A stretch of 64,000 nt of DNA, taken from the NCBI GenBank assembly GCA_963778525.1, contig CAVZUJ010000008.1:62001-126000 (forward strand), in the 5' to 3' direction. Shown piece after piece: positions 9,093 to 17,607 of this stretch; within the stretch, counting starts at the first letter, position 1; each line of letters starts with the position of its first letter. This DNA is from Schlegelella_A sp963778525. GTDB taxonomy: Bacteria > Pseudomonadota > Gammaproteobacteria > Burkholderiales > Burkholderiaceae_C. Position numbers and translations under genes: made by a program. The notes beneath the pieces are model-generated. The model was not told where the DNA came from and did no database searches. It was given only the letters and a program-made list of their open reading frames with translations.

Positions 9093-10408
9093 GCGCCGCC
9101 ATCGCGGGCGTCTTCCAGGCCTGGCGCGCGCGCCTCGGCGCGGCGGTGCCGAAGCGGCCCTCGCGACCGCCGGCGTCGCCCGCGCCGGCCGCCGCAGGGC
9201 GCGGCCGCCGGGCCGTTGCCGAGGTCATTCCGGTGCGCGAGTGGATCAGCGTCGAGCGTGGCCAGCCGGCGCGCCTGCTCGGTTTCGATCGCACCCTTGT
9301 CTGCGTCATCGTCGGCCTGCTCGCGCTCGGCCTGGTGATGGTCTACAGCGCCTCGGTGGCGATGCCCGACAACCCGAAGTTCGCGCGCTACACGACGACC
9401 TATTTCCTGAACCGGCATCTGCTGTTCGTCGCCATCTCGATCACGGCTGCCCTGGTCGTGGTGCAGGTGCCCGTCAACATCTGGGAAAAGCTCTCGCCGT
9501 GGATCTTCGTCACGGCCCTGCTCCTGCTCGTGATCGTGCTGCTGCCCTTCATCGGCAAGGGCGTCAACGGCGCGCGCCGCTGGATCCCCCTGGTGGTGAT
9601 GAGCTTTCAGCCCTCGGAGCTTTGCAAGCTGGCGATCGCGATGTATGCCGCCGGCTACATGGTGCGCCGGATGGACGTGAAGGAGAACTTCTTCCGTGCC
9701 GTGCTGCCGATGGCGCTGTCGCTCGCGGTCGTCGGTCTCCTGCTGCTGGCCGAGCCCGACATGGGCGCCTTTCTCGTGATCGCCACGATCGCGATGGGCA
9801 TCCTCTTTCTCGGCGGCGTCAACGGCCGGATGTTCCTCATCATCAGCACCGTGCTCACCGGCGCCTTCGTGCTGATGATCACGACCTCGGATTGGCGGCG
9901 CGAGCGCATCTTCGCCTACCTCAATCCGTGGGACGACAAGTACACGCTCGGCAAGGCCTACCAGCTCTCGCATTCGCTGATCGCCTTCGGCCGCGGCGAG
10001 ATCTTCGGCCAGGGGCTCGGCTCGAGCATCGAAAAGCTGCACTACCTGCCCGAGGCGCATACCGACTTCCTGCTCGCCGTGATCGGCGAAGAGCTCGGCT
10101 TCGTCGGGGTCGCGGCGGTCATCCTCGCCTTCTTCTGGCTGGCGCGCCGCCTCTTTCACATCGGCCGCCAGGCGATCGCCCTCGACCGGGTGTTCGCGGG
10201 CCTGTTCGCGCAAGGCGTCGGCATCTGGTTCGGCGGCCAGGCCTTCATCAACATGGGCGTCAACCTCGGCGTGCTGCCGACCAAGGGGCTGACGCTGCCC
10301 TTGATGAGCTACGGCGGCTCGGCCATCGTGATGAACATGATCGCGCTGGCGATCGTGATCAGGATCGACATCGAGAGCCGGCAACTGATGCGCGGAGGCC
10401 GGGCATGA
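9089..10408 (+). CDS. ftsW: Peptidoglycan glycosyltransferase FtsW (SEDS family)
   Basis: The septal glycan polymerase partner of FtsI. It has 439 residues with an unusually long cytoplasmic N-terminus rich in Pro, Ala and Arg (about 70 residues), then ten membrane helices beginning near TLVCVIVGLLALGLVMVYSAS. Conserved SEDS features are FIGKGVNGARRWI, SFQPSELCKLA, AEPDMGAFLV, EAHTDFLLAVIGEELG and the C-terminal GVLPTKGLTLPLMSYGGSA. The ATG at 9089 overlaps the mini-ORF stop. An internal start after the Pro-rich segment cannot be excluded. The stop overlaps the murG ATG. Confidence 0.94.
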   Translation: MSAAIAGVFQAWRARLGAAVPKRPSRPPASPAPAAAGRGRRAVAEVIPVREWISVERGQPARLLGFDRTLVCVIVGLLALGLVMVYSASVAMPDNPKFARYTTTYFLNRHLLFVAISITAALVVVQVPVNIWEKLSPWIFVTALLLLVIVLLPFIGKGVNGARRWIPLVVMSFQPSELCKLAIAMYAAGYMVRRMDVKENFFRAVLPMALSLAVVGLLLLAEPDMGAFLVIATIAMGILFLGGVNGRMFLIISTVLTGAFVLMITTSDWRRERIFAYLNPWDDKYTLGKAYQLSHSLIAFGRGEIFGQGLGSSIEKLHYLPEAHTDFLLAVIGEELGFVGVAAVILAFFWLARRLFHIGRQAIALDRVFAGLFAQGVGIWFGGQAFINMGVNLGVLPTKGLTLPLMSYGGSAIVMNMIALAIVIRIDIESRQLMRGGRA

Positions 10409-11484
10409 GCCGGCACCTCGTCGTCGTCGCTGCCGGCACAGGTGGCCACGTGATCCCGGGCCTGGCCGTCGCGCGCGAGATGGTGCGCCGCGGCTGGACC
10501 GTGAGCTGGCTCGGCACCACCACCGGCATGGAGAACCGTCTCGTGCCGGCGGCGGGCTTCGCGCTCGATCGACTGGCCTTCGCCGGCCTGCGCGGCAAGG
10601 GCCTGCTCGGCAACCTGCTCGGCGGCGTGCGCATGCTCGGCGCGTTGGCGGGCTCGCTCGCGTCGCTGCGCCGAAGCGACCCGACGGCAGTCCTCGGCAT
10701 GGGCGGCTACGTCTGCTTTCCGGCCGGCTGGGCGGCCCGGCTGCTCGGCCGGCCGCTGGTGCTGATGAATGCCGACGCCGGCCTGCTCCTCAGCAATCGC
10801 GCCCTTCTCGGGGCGGCGCGGCGCGTCACCTTCGGCTTCGATGGCGCGGCCGCGAAGGAGGTCGGCGCCAAGGCCGTCGTGACCGGCAATCCGGTGCGCG
10901 AAGAAATCGAAGCCATCGCCGCGCCCGAGGTTCGCTTCGCGGCTCGAAGCGGCTCGCTTCGCCTGCTCGTCGTCGGCGGCAGCCTCGGCGCGAAGGTGCT
11001 CAACGAATGCGTGCCCGAGGCGCTGGCCCTGATGCCGAGCGAAGCCCGCCCGCAAGTGACGCACCAGACCGGCGAGAGCGCGGCCGAGGGCGTGCGCGCG
11101 GCCTATGCCGGCCACGCCGTCGCCGCCACCGTCCGCCCTTTCATCGACGACATGGCGACGCAGCTCGCGGCATGCGACGTGATCGTCTGCCGCGCCGGTG
11201 CGATCACGGTCAGCGAGCTCTGCGCCGCCGGCGTGCCGGCGGTGCTGGTGCCGCTCGTCGTGAGCACCACCTCGCATCAACGCGACAACGCCGGCTGGAT
11301 GGCCACGCACGGCGCCGCCATCCATCTGCCGCAGACGGAGCTGACGCCGCGCCGCCTCGCCGACCTGCTGGCGGGACTGACCCGCGATGCGCTGCTCGCC
11401 ATGGCGACCAAGGCCCGCGCCCTGGCGCGCCCGCATGCGGCAGCGCGCGTTGCCGACGAGATCGAAGGCCTGGTGGCAGCATGA
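10405..11484 (+). CDS. murG: Lipid II synthase MurG (UDP-GlcNAc transferase)
   Basis: A membrane-associated GT-B glycosyltransferase that converts lipid I to lipid II. It has 359 residues and starts ATGA on the ftsW stop. The three glycine loops are present: GTGGHVIPGLA near residue 13, GMGGYVCFPAGW near 98 and GGSLGAKVLN near 190. The acceptor/donor helix AGAITVSELCAAGVPAVLVP is also there. The usual HEQN segment after loop 2 is replaced by MNADAGLLLSN, so the glutamate and asparagine equivalent to E. coli E125 and N127 are changed. I believe related Burkholderiales share this, but cannot check. The 3' end overlaps a small ORF by ATGA. Confidence 0.94.
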   Translation: MSRHLVVVAAGTGGHVIPGLAVAREMVRRGWTVSWLGTTTGMENRLVPAAGFALDRLAFAGLRGKGLLGNLLGGVRMLGALAGSLASLRRSDPTAVLGMGGYVCFPAGWAARLLGRPLVLMNADAGLLLSNRALLGAARRVTFGFDGAAAKEVGAKAVVTGNPVREEIEAIAAPEVRFAARSGSLRLLVVGGSLGAKVLNECVPEALALMPSEARPQVTHQTGESAAEGVRAAYAGHAVAATVRPFIDDMATQLAACDVIVCRAGAITVSELCAAGVPAVLVPLVVSTTSHQRDNAGWMATHGAAIHLPQTELTPRRLADLLAGLTRDALLAMATKARALARPHAAARVADEIEGLVAA

Positions 11485-11594
11485 AGCACGCTGTCAAGCA
11501 GATCCACTTCGTCGGCCCGACGGCCGCGCAGCGGACGGCGATCGTCATTCCTGCGGCGCTCGCCGCCGATGCCGGCGAAGTGGCTCGGTCATGA
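11481..11594 (+). CDS. 37-codon mini-ORF, partial duplicate of the murC 5' end
   Basis: It starts with ATG on the murG stop and ends with TGA on the murC ATG, giving two ATGA overlaps. Its first 12 codons (MKHAVKQIHFVG) match the start of murC (MKHAVKHIHFVG), 34 of 36 bases being identical. The rest (PTAAQRTAIVIPAAL..., then ADAGEVARS) is unrelated to murC and lacks its nucleotide fold. It is therefore a partial direct duplication with foreign sequence after the breakpoint, kept open end to end. Likely a coupling minicistron or harmless duplication scar; no function is known to me. Confidence 0.5.
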   Translation: MKHAVKQIHFVGPTAAQRTAIVIPAALAADAGEVARS

Positions 11595-13001
11595 AGCACG
11601 CCGTCAAGCACATCCACTTCGTCGGCATCGGCGGTGCCGGCATGAGCGGCATCGCCGAGGTGCTGCACAACCTCGGCTACCGCATCTCGGGCTCCGACCA
11701 GAGCGAGAGCGCGACGACGCGGGCGCTGGCCAAGCTCGGCATCCGCGTGGCCATCGGCCACGACGCGGCGCACATCGCCGGCGCCGAGGCGGTGGTGACC
11801 TCGAGCGCGGTGAAGGGCGACAACCCGGAGGTGATGGCCGCGCGCAGCAAGCGGGTGCCGGTGGTGCCGCGCGCCGTCATGCTCGCCGAGCTGATGCGCC
11901 TGAAGCAGGGCATCGCGATTGCCGGCACGCACGGCAAGACGACAACCACCTCGCTCGTCACCAGCGTCCTGGCCGCGGCGGGCGTCGATCCGACCTTCGT
12001 CATCGGCGGTCGCCTCAACGCCGCGGGCACGAACTCGCGCCTCGGGGCGGGCGACTACATCGTCGTCGAGGCCGACGAGTCGGACGCCTCCTTCCTCAAC
12101 CTGCTGCCGGTGATGGCGGTCGTCACGAACATCGACGCCGACCACATGGAGACCTACGGCCACGACTTCACCAGGCTGAAGCAGGCCTTCATCGACTTCA
12201 TCCACAAGATGCCGTTCTACGGCGCCGCCATCCTCTGCGCCGACGACCCCGGCGTGCGCTCGATCATGCCGATGGTCTCGCGCCCGATCGTCACCTACGG
12301 CTTCGGCGCCGACGCGATGATCCGCGCCGTCGACGTCGTCGCCGACGGCGGCACGATGCGCTTCAAGGTGCAGCGCCGAAACGGCGTGCGCATGCCCGAG
12401 CTCGCCGTCACGCTCAACCTGCCGGGCGATCACAACGTGCTCAACGCGCTGGCGGCGATTGCCGTCGCCGCCGAGCTCGAGCTGGCCGATGCGGCGGTGG
12501 TCAAGGGGCTGGCCGAGTTCGATGGCGTCGGCCGGCGCTTCCAGAGCTATGGCGAGCAGCCGGCGCGCGACGGCACGGGTTCGTTCACGCTGATCGACGA
12601 CTATGGCCACCATCCGGTCGAGATGGCCGCCACGCTGGCGGCGGCGCGTGGCGCGTTCCCCGGCCGGCGCATCGTGCTCGCGTTCCAGCCGCATCGCTTC
12701 ACCCGCACCCGCGACTGCCTTCGAGGACTTCGTGAAGGTGATCGGCAGCGCCGACGCCGTCCTCCTGGCCGACGTGTATGCCGCCGGCGAGGCGCCGATC
12801 GTCGCCGCCGACGGGCGCTCGCTGGCGCGTGCGTTGCGCGTGGCCGGCAAGGTCGACCCGGTCTTCGTCGACGAGATCGGCGCCATGGCGGCGGCGATCG
12901 TCGAGCATGCGAAAGCCGGCGACGTCGTGATCTCGATGGGCGCGGGCTCGATCGGCAACGTGCCGGCGCAGGTCGTCGAGATGCTGGGGAAGGCGGCGTG
13001 A
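11591..13001 (+). CDS. murC: UDP-N-acetylmuramate--L-alanine ligase MurC, frameshifted
   Basis: The first cytoplasmic Mur ligase, adding L-alanine to UDP-MurNAc. N-terminal nucleotide-fold motif HFVGIGGAGMSG is at about residue 9, ATP loop GTHGKTTTTSL near 115, then EADESDASF, NLPGDHNVLNALAA and DDYGHHPVE. The frame breaks at 12719, where an extra C gives TGC-C-TTC. Skipping it restores FTRTRDCFEDFVKVIGSADAV and the C-terminal domain to the TGA at 13001, about 469 residues in all. The ATG at 11591 is chosen because it gives the canonical start and overlaps the preceding mini-ORF stop. Confidence 0.93.
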
Positions 13002-13989
13002 ACGCGAACGTCGCCGGCCTTCGGAAAGGTCGCCGTGCTGATGGGCGGCACGTCGGCCGAGCGGCAGATCTCGCTGATGTCGGGCACCGGCGTGCTGGCG
13101 GCGCTGCGCTCGCAAGGCGTCGACGCGCACGCCTTCGATCCTGCCGAGCGCGAGCTCGGCGAGCTCAGGCGCGACGGCTTCGCGCGCTGCTTCGTCGCCC
13201 TGCATGGCCGCCATGGCGAGGACGGCTCCGTCCAGGGTGCGCTCGAGCTGCTCGGGCTTCCCTATACGGGCTCGGGCGTGCTGGCCTCGGCGATCGCCAT
13301 GGACAAGGTGATGACCAAGCGCGTCTGGCTCGCCGAAGGTCTGCCGACACCGCGCTTCGTTCGCCTCGCCGAGGACGAGCAAGGGCGGGCGCAGACGCGC
13401 GCCGTGCCCGACGTGCTCGGGCTGCCGCTGATCGTCAAGCCGCCGCGCGAGGGCTCTTCGATCGGCATCACCAAGGTGGCCGGCTATTCCGAGATGCAGG
13501 CCGCCGTCGCGCTCGCGGCCCGCTACGACGCCGACGTGCTGTGCGAGGAATTCATCGAAGGCGACGAGCTGACCTGCCCGGTGCTCGGCGAGGGCGTGCA
13601 TGCCCGGGCCCTGCCGGTGGTTCGCATCGTCGCGCCCGAAGGCGCGTACGACTACCAGAACAAGTACTTCACCGACGTCGTCCGCTACGAGTGCCCGTGC
13701 GGCCTGGCGCCCGAGGAAGAAGGCGAGATCCAGCAGCTGGTGCTGGCCGCCTACCGCACGCTCGGCTGCCGCGGCTGGGGCCGCGCCGACCTGATGCGGC
13801 GCGCAGTCGGACAAGAAGGCCTTCCTGCTCGAGATGAACACCTCGCCCGGCATGACGACGCACTCGCTCGTGCCGATCTCGGCCCGCGCCGCCGGCATCA
13901 GCTACGAGAAGCTCTGCGTCGACCTGCTTGCCGCGGCCAGCCTCGACACCACCCCGACGCGGCATCAGCCGCCGGGCGCGAAAGCCTGA
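12998..13989 (+). CDS. ddlB: D-alanine--D-alanine ligase DdlB, two frame breaks
   Basis: An ATP-grasp ligase that makes the D-Ala-D-Ala dipeptide used by MurF. The GTG at 12998 overlaps the murC stop. An extra C at 13019 (GGC-C-TTC) separates the first seven codons from FGKVAVLMGGTSAERQISL. A second extra base between 13797 and 13807 separates GWGRADLM from SDKKAFLLEMNTSPGMTTHS, which carries the Mg-binding E and N. Other ATP-grasp parts are clear: YTGSGVLASAIAMDKVMTK, PLIVKPPREGSSIGITKV and EEFIEGDELTCPVL. The corrected protein, about 329 residues, is normal for the family and ends at 13989, one base before ftsQ. Confidence 0.91.
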
Positions 13990-13990
13990 G

Positions 13991-14809
13991 ATGGCGACCG
14001 CACGGCGTCCCTCCACCCGCGCCCTGGCGACGCCGCCCGACGTGCGCCTGATGAACGCCACGGCCGGCGCGATCGCCTTCGTCGCGATGCTGCTCGTTGC
14101 GGCGGCCGCCCTGCTGTGGCTGGCGCGCCAGCCGTTCTTCGCGATCCGCGCCATCAGCATCGACGGCGACGTCGCCCGCAACAGCGTCTCGACGATTCGC
14201 GCCAACGCGGCGCCGCGTCTGGCGGGCAACTTCATGACGCTCGATCTCGGCGCGGTGCGGCGCGCCTTCGAATCGGTGCCGTGGGTGCGCCACGCCGTCG
14301 TGCAGCGCGTCTGGCCGAACCGGTTGCGCGTGCGCCTCGAGGAGCACCGGCCGGTGGCCCTGTGGAGCAACGGCGGCGATGCCGGCAGCGAGAAGCTGGT
14401 CAACAGCTTCGGCGAGGTCTTCGAGGCCAACGTCGGCGACGTCGAGGACGACGCCTTGCCGACGCTCGAAGGCCCGGACGGTTCGTCGGCGCACGTGCTG
14501 GCGATGTTCGGCCGGCTCGGGCCGGCCTTCGCACCGCTCGACGCGCATCTCGACGAGCTCTCGCTCTCGAGCCGCGGCTCGTGGCAGGCGACGCTCGACA
14601 ACGGTGCCGTCGTCGAGATCGGCCGCGGCAGCGACGACGACGTCATCGCGCGCACCGGCCGCTTCGTCGCGACCGTGCACCAGGTGACGGGGCGCTACCA
14701 GCGCCCGCTCGAATACGCGGATCTTCGCCACACCGACGGCTATGCCGTGCGCTTGAAGGGCGTCTCGACGACGTCCGGCAACGCCGACAAATCCGCGCAG
14801 AAGAAATAG
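13991..14809 (+). CDS. ftsQ: Cell division protein FtsQ
   Basis: A bitopic divisome protein of 272 residues linking FtsA/FtsZ to FtsB/FtsL. It has a cytoplasmic tail of about 20 residues, one membrane helix (about 22-46, AGAIAFVAMLLVAAAALLWLA), then the POTRA domain starting FFAIRAISIDGDVARNSV and the FtsQ-type beta domain (VQRVWPNRLRVRLEEHRPVALW). The start at 13991 lies one base after the ddlB stop. An upstream in-frame extension to 13928 only overlaps ddlB. A strong ribosome site (GAGGAG) follows its stop at about 14810. Confidence 0.93.
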   Translation: MATARRPSTRALATPPDVRLMNATAGAIAFVAMLLVAAAALLWLARQPFFAIRAISIDGDVARNSVSTIRANAAPRLAGNFMTLDLGAVRRAFESVPWVRHAVVQRVWPNRLRVRLEEHRPVALWSNGGDAGSEKLVNSFGEVFEANVGDVEDDALPTLEGPDGSSAHVLAMFGRLGPAFAPLDAHLDELSLSSRGSWQATLDNGAVVEIGRGSDDDVIARTGRFVATVHQVTGRYQRPLEYADLRHTDGYAVRLKGVSTTSGNADKSAQKK

Positions 14810-14825
14810 AGGAGCGGCGACGCAT

Positions 14826-14906
14826 ATGAACAACCCCCACGCTCACTTCGTTCACTGCCCCCCGAGGGGGCGCTCAGCGCCCTTCGGGCGGCCGGGCGGG
14901 CGCTGA
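14826..14906 (+). repeat. GC-rich palindromic intergenic element with 26-codon ORF between ftsQ and ftsA
   Basis: The segment contains CCCCCACGCTCACTTCGTTC followed by the hairpin GCCCCC-CGA-GGGGGC and a Gly/Pro/Arg-coding GC tract. This is the type of short element I associate with intergenic spaces of Burkholderiales genomes. It is open as a 26-codon ORF (MNNPHAHFVHCPPRG...) from an ATG at 14826, about 10 bases after GAGGAG, to a TGA at 14904-14906. That is one base before the ftsA ATG, which lacks its own clear ribosome site. It therefore appears inserted between the original ribosome site and ftsA. Confidence 0.7.
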
Positions 14907-14907
14907 C

Positions 14908-16138
14908 ATGGCAAAAGAAGCAAAAGACCTGGTCGTCGGCCTCGACATCGGCACCGCCAAGGTGATGGCGGTCGTCGCCGAGGTGATGCCGGACGGCGAG
15001 CTGCGCATTGCCGGCCTCGGCAGCGCGCCGGCCCACGGCCTCAAGCGCGGCGTCGTCGTCAACATCGACGCGACGGTGCAGTCGATCCAGCAGGCCTTGA
15101 AAGAGGCCGAGATGATGGCCGACTGCAAGATCACGCGCGTCTACACCGGCATCACCGGCAGCCACATCCGCGGCCAGAACTCGACCGGCATGGTGATCGT
15201 GCGCGACAAGGAGGTGACGCCGGTCGACGTCACGCGCGTCGTCGAGACGGCCAAGGCGATCAACATCCCGAACGACCAGCGCCTGCTCCTGGTCGAGCCG
15301 CAGGAGTTCGTGATCGACGGCCATGAGGTGAAGGAGCCGATCGGCATGAGCGGCGGCCGCCTCGAGGTGAAGGTGCACATCGTCACCGGCGCGCAGAGCG
15401 CGGCCGAGAACATCGTCAAGTGCGTGCGCCGCTGCGGCCTCGAGGTCGACCAGCTGGTGCTGAACCCGAGCGCCTCGAGCCACGCGGTGCTGACCGAAGA
15501 CGAGAAGGACCTCGGCGTGGCGCTGGTCGACATCGGCGCCGGCACGACCGACGTGGCGATCTTCACCGATGGCTCGATCCGGCACACCGCGGTGATCCCG
15601 ATCGCCGGCGACCTGATCACGAGCGACATCGCGATGGCCTTGCGCACGCCGACCAAGGACGCCGAGGAGATCAAGGTCGAGTACGGCGTCGCCAAGCAGC
15701 TGCTCGCCGACCCGAACGAGCAGCTCGAGGTGCCCGGCCTCGGCGACCGGCCGCCGCGCATGCTGTCGCGGCAGGCGCTGGCCGGCGTGATCGAGCCGCG
15801 CATCGAGGAGATCTATTCGCTGGTGCACCAGGTGATCCGCGAGAGCGGCTTCGAGGAGCTGCTCTCGAGCGGCATCGTCATCACCGGCGGTGCGGCGGTG
15901 ATGCCGGGCATGGTCGAGCTCGGCGAGGACATCTTCCTCAAGCCGGTGCGAAAAGGCATCCCGACTTACCGCGGCGCCCTGCACGACATGGTCGCCAACC
16001 CGCGCTCTGCCACGGTCATGGGCCTGCTCGAGGAAGCACGCATGGCGCGCACGCGCGGCCAGCGCGCGGCGCAGCAGGCGGGCTCGGTGAAGACCGCTGT
16101 TCGGCCGCGCCAAGGACTGGTTCCTGGGCAACTTCTGA
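14908..16138 (+). CDS. ftsA: Cell division protein FtsA (actin-like), C-terminal frame break
   Basis: An actin-fold ATPase that tethers FtsZ to the membrane. Visible are phosphate loop DIGTAKVMAVVAE near residue 12, SHAVLTEDEKDLGVALVDIGAGTTD (phosphate 2) and SGIVITGGAAVMPGM (adenosine). As read, the frame runs to 16146 with an atypical end. Removing G16096 gives TLFGRAKDWFLGNF and a stop at 16136-16138, which is the expected C-terminal amphipathic membrane-targeting helix. I take 16138 as the true end, about 410 residues. It overlaps nothing downstream; 187 bases separate it from ftsZ. Confidence 0.93.
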
Positions 16139-16325
16139 AGGGATGACGCCGACATGACGACGACCCTGCCAGCCGCTCCCGCCGACTTGTTGCCGCACGC
16201 GCAACGACCCTCCGCCCAGCGGCTGATGCGCGAGGGAAGCGCACGCGATCATAACACCAAAACGTATTTCCGAAGATCGACGAACTGAAGACTCAAGGCA
16301 ACTGCACGAAAGATTGGAGCAACAG

Positions 16326-17534
16326 ATGGCTATCGAAATGATCGAAGAATTCAGCATGGGCACGCAGATCAAGGTGATCGGCGTGGGCGGCGGCGGCGGC
16401 AACGCCGTCGAGCACATGATCGACGAGGGCGTGCAAGGCGTGGACTTCGTCTGCGCCAACACCGACGCGCAAGCGCTCAACCGCTCGGCCGCGCATCACC
16501 TGATCCAGCTCGGCTCGACCGGCCTCGGCGCCGGTGCCAAGCCGGAAGCCGGCCGCGCTGCCGCGGAAGAAGCGGTCGACCGCATCCGCCAGGCGATCGA
16601 CGGCGCGCACATGCTCTTCATCACCGCCGGCATGGGCGGCGGCACGGGCACCGGCGCCGCGCCGGTGATCGCGCGCGTGGCGCGCGAGATGGGCATCCTC
16701 ACCGTCGGCGTGGTGACCAAGCCCTTCGACTTCGAAGGGCCGCGCCGCCTGAAGGCGGCCGACGCCGGCGTCGCCGAGCTCGAGGCCAACGTCGACTCGC
16801 TGATCGTCATCCTCAACGACAAGCTGCTCGACGTGCTCGGCGACGACGTGACGCAGGACCAGGCCTTCGCCCACGCCAACGACGTGCTGAAGAACGCCGT
16901 CGGCGGCATCAGCGACATCATCCATATCCCGGGCCTCGTCAACGTCGACTTCGAGGACGTGAAGACGGTGATGAGCGAGCCGGGCAAGGCGATGATGGGC
17001 ACGGCGATCGCGTCGGGGCCGGATCGCGCCTCGAAGGCGGCCGAAGCGGCCGTGGCCTGCCCGCTGCTCGAAGGCATCGATCTCTCGGGCGCGCGCGGCG
17101 TGCTGGTGCTGATCGCGGCCAATCGCAACACCTTCAAGCTGAGCGAGAGCCGCAACGCGATGAACACCATCCGCCGCTACGCCGCGGAGGAAGCGCACGT
17201 CATCTACGGCACGGCCTACGACGAATCGCTCGGCGACCAGCTGCGCGTCACCGTCATCGCCACCGGCCTCAGCCCGCAGAAGCTGCGCCTGCAGACGCCG
17301 ATCAGCGTCGTGCACAGCGCGCCGGTGCAGCGCACCGGCACCGACAACCTGCCGATCCTGAATCAGCAGGTGCAGATGCCGTCGACAGCGCAGCAGACGC
17401 ACGACTACAGCGGTCTGACGACCCCGAGTGTCTGGCGCAACGGGCGCACTGCCGCAGCGAAGGTCGACGCGCTGGCAAGCAACGGCATGGACGAGATCGA
17501 GATCCCCGCGTTTCTGCGCAAGCAGGCGGACTGA
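16326..17534 (+). CDS. ftsZ: Cell division protein FtsZ
   Basis: The tubulin-like GTPase forming the Z ring. 402 residues from the ATG at 16326, which is preceded by GGAG and gives the usual MAIEMIEEF; an upstream TTG at 16314 is not needed. The nucleotide-binding signature GMGGGTGTGAAP lies near residue 103, the T7 loop NVDFEDVKTVM near 205, and the C-terminal FtsA-binding peptide DEIEIPAFLRKQAD ends the protein. The 187-base gap before it could hold one of the promoters commonly found upstream of ftsZ, but I cannot assign one confidently. Confidence 0.96.
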   Translation: MAIEMIEEFSMGTQIKVIGVGGGGGNAVEHMIDEGVQGVDFVCANTDAQALNRSAAHHLIQLGSTGLGAGAKPEAGRAAAEEAVDRIRQAIDGAHMLFITAGMGGGTGTGAAPVIARVAREMGILTVGVVTKPFDFEGPRRLKAADAGVAELEANVDSLIVILNDKLLDVLGDDVTQDQAFAHANDVLKNAVGGISDIIHIPGLVNVDFEDVKTVMSEPGKAMMGTAIASGPDRASKAAEAAVACPLLEGIDLSGARGVLVLIAANRNTFKLSESRNAMNTIRRYAAEEAHVIYGTAYDESLGDQLRVTVIATGLSPQKLRLQTPISVVHSAPVQRTGTDNLPILNQQVQMPSTAQQTHDYSGLTTPSVWRNGRTAAAKVDALASNGMDEIEIPAFLRKQAD

Positions 17535-17607
17535 GCCCAGGCCGTCCGATACGCACGAGAAGACTTGCGGATAGAGGGCCTACCGCGCGTACCGGACAAT
17601 TCACGAG

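Noticed and set aside
16154..16288. 44-codon ORF (MTTTLPAAPADLL...) between ftsA and ftsZ
   Set aside because: No ribosome site, no recognised similarity and atypical composition; likely chance opening in the 187-base gap.
16314..16325. TTG start at 16314 for ftsZ
   Set aside because: The ATG at 16326 has a spaced GGAG and gives the conserved FtsZ N-terminus.
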